From Flavobacteriales bacterium (GTDB taxonomy: Bacteria; Bacteroidota; Bacteroidia; UBA10329): a stretch of 32,234 nucleotides of DNA. Position numbers and translations under genes: made by a program. Every line of letters begins with the position of its first letter. Positions within the stretch are counted from its first letter, which is position 1. The DNA is taken from the NCBI GenBank assembly GCA_021741075.1, contig JAIOYO010000032.1:1-32234 (forward strand), read 5' to 3'. Positions 30,989-32,234 of the stretch are shown here, in pieces. The notes under the pieces were generated by a model. The model was not told the origin of the DNA, ran no database searches, and saw nothing but the letters and a program-made list of their open reading frames with translations.

Positions 30989-31858
30989 ATGAGAGCATTT
31001 GCATTAGTAACTATTTGCGCTGTATTACTCAGCGCATGCGACCAAAGAGAAAAAGAACTCGAACAAAAAATACTTGAGCTAGAACAGCTTTCGGCTCAAA
31101 AGAACGATGATATTGATTCGTTCATCACATCGTTGAATAACATTCAGTCGAACTTAGATAGTATTAAAGAATTGGAAGGCATTATTACTTCTAGAGCCAT
31201 TTCTGGGGAAAAAGCTACCAATGCAGAGGATGCCATTGTTGATGACATGGTGCTAATCTATGAGAACATGAAGAAAACTCGTAGTCAGATTGAAACACTT
31301 GAAAAACAACTAAGTCAAAGCTCCATTGCTTCCGACAAGTTGAAAGCCCTCTTGACAAGCCTTAAGAAGGACATTGAAAAGAAGGATGCAGAAATTGCAC
31401 AGCTGAAAGAAGGGCTTGCTCAGTCAAATATTTACATCGATCAATTAATGTCGAGTGTTGACCGTTTGGCTTTGGAAAATGAACGAAGGGTTCAAGTCAT
31501 ACAAGAAAAAAACCAAGCACTACAAGCCAAAGAAGAAGAACTTCAAAAAGGTTTTTGGACTATGGGAACCGTTAAAGAACTTCGAGATAAGAGCATCATA
31601 GATAAGGAAGGAGCGTTTCTTGGTCTTGGAGGCGTAAAGGTACTTTCGGAGAACATGAATCTGGAAGATTTGACCCAGGTGAATATTCAAGAAGTGAAGG
31701 AAATTGCCATTGGCACCAAAAAAGCTGAACTGGTTTCTCCGCACCCAAAGGGCAGCTACGAGTTTGTAGAAGAAAACAAAACTGTGACCAAACTTTCCAT
31801 TAGCGATGCTGACGCTTTTTGGAGAAATTCTAAAGTTTTAGTTATCGTAACCAACTAA
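30989..31858 (+). CDS. Coiled-coil lipoprotein, similar to Bacteroidota Cbp1-type proteins (tentative)
   Basis: A 289-residue lipoprotein with a signal peptide ending in the lipobox LLSAC (Cys17). Residues about 18-190 form a long coiled coil rich in Glu, Lys and Gln. The last 95 residues form a compact domain with KSIIDKEGAFLGLGGVKVL and a final FWRNSKVLVIVTN. This layout matches a common Bacteroidota lipoprotein family; I believe some members are annotated as Cbp1-type adhesins, but I am not certain. It probably sits at the envelope. The partial gene after it starts 17 nt downstream and may be cotranscribed. Confidence 0.85.
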   Translation: MRAFALVTICAVLLSACDQREKELEQKILELEQLSAQKNDDIDSFITSLNNIQSNLDSIKELEGIITSRAISGEKATNAEDAIVDDMVLIYENMKKTRSQIETLEKQLSQSSIASDKLKALLTSLKKDIEKKDAEIAQLKEGLAQSNIYIDQLMSSVDRLALENERRVQVIQEKNQALQAKEEELQKGFWTMGTVKELRDKSIIDKEGAFLGLGGVKVLSENMNLEDLTQVNIQEVKEIAIGTKKAELVSPHPKGSYEFVEENKTVTKLSISDADAFWRNSKVLVIVTN

Positions 31859-31875
31859 ACGCCACAGCGAACGGA

Positions 31876-32234
31876 ATGGATTCCACAACCTTCGCAAAAC
31901 AATTTTTATTACTAGAAGTTGAACAAATGAAAGCCGCCAATGTGCGGCTTCATTTGCTTTCAGCCATGGTGCATGGGATTGAAACGGCTGGGGCATTGCT
32001 CGACCCGTTGCCTTTTAAAGCCAAAGGACAAGGCAAAAAACGATTTGGACTGACGTTGAATAAATTGTTTCCTGTAGCATATGCTCAGGCAAACCGAAAA
32101 ATGGACCTCTACAGCCAATTGCGTAGCCACATGGCACATTGCATGTTACCGGCAAAAACTATAATCGTTTCGGAGGATGGTCATCTTCAAATTTCTGAAA
32201 ACATGATGAATATCGTGTTAGACCGTTTCTATGA
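31876..32234 (+). CDS. Hypothetical protein, N-terminal part only (3' end outside window)
   Basis: An open frame from ATG 31876 runs to the window end without a stop, giving 119 residues plus two bases. It begins MDSTTFAKQFLLLEVEQMKA and looks helical, with GIETAGALLDPLPFKAKGQG, KRFGLTLNKLFPVAYAQ and LRSHMAHCMLPAK. There is no signal peptide, so it is probably cytoplasmic. The pattern of His residues (VRLHLLSAMVHGIE, RSHMAHC) is noticeable but I do not recognise a family. It is 17 nt downstream of the lipoprotein gene on the same strand. Confidence 0.75.
   Translation, partial: MDSTTFAKQFLLLEVEQMKAANVRLHLLSAMVHGIETAGALLDPLPFKAKGQGKKRFGLTLNKLFPVAYAQANRKMDLYSQLRSHMAHCMLPAKTIIVSEDGHLQISENMMNIVLDRFY

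Overview
The window looks like chromosomal DNA of a gliding or T9SS-bearing Bacteroidota, most likely Flavobacteriales. The evidence is gldF/gldG next to dnaN, a porT-type gene next to ubiE, a T9SS-sorted protease, LytS/LytTR regulation, menaquinone-type UbiE, and promoters of the Bacteroidota type (-33 TTG, -7 TAnnTTTG). Coding density is high, and I see no tRNA, rRNA, CRISPR array, insertion sequence or prophage gene.

Layout. 1-3190 (minus): a partial small gene and a large secreted subtilisin-like protease with its own terminator. 3549-8661 (plus): a LemA/TPM/TPM operon, a YhhQ-type queuosine-precursor transporter and a long DsbD with two N-terminal domains. 8723-15223 (minus): gldF, gldG, a TPR-SpoIIE phosphatase, a DUF4340 membrane protein and dnaN. 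15361-15972 (plus): a small membrane protein. 16042-22331 (minus): ettA, an AAA ATPase, a DUF3226 Toprim-like protein, hisS, ubiE and porT. 22418-25597 (plus): a RecB-like helicase-nuclease. 25675-28854 (minus): a LytS sensor kinase, a LytTR regulator, a lipoprotein esterase and an outer-membrane barrel protein. 28999-32234: a TPR protein with a small membrane protein (plus), a secreted TPR-like protein (minus), a coiled-coil lipoprotein (plus) and a truncated gene (plus).

How the parts fit. Much of the window serves the cell envelope: the GldFG transporter, PorT of the type IX secretion system, a T9SS cargo protease and DsbD for periplasmic thiol reduction. Housekeeping genes (dnaN, hisS, ettA, ubiE, helicase) lie between them.

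The best candidate for an under-described system is the two-gene cassette at 18964-20639. It pairs an OLD/PARIS-like AAA ATPase with a small Toprim-fold protein of the DUF3226 type. The genes are translationally coupled (TAATG) and fit exactly between ettA and hisS. By analogy with PARIS, AbiL and OLD systems it may be an anti-phage module; this is inference, since nothing in the sequence proves it.

The intergenic DNA also carries structure: two different GTAG-type REP hairpins (one supplies the hisS stop codon), a TCTGA-rich repeat that resembles a stretch inside hisS, an 11-bp periodic CTGTG repeat, and three clear terminators.
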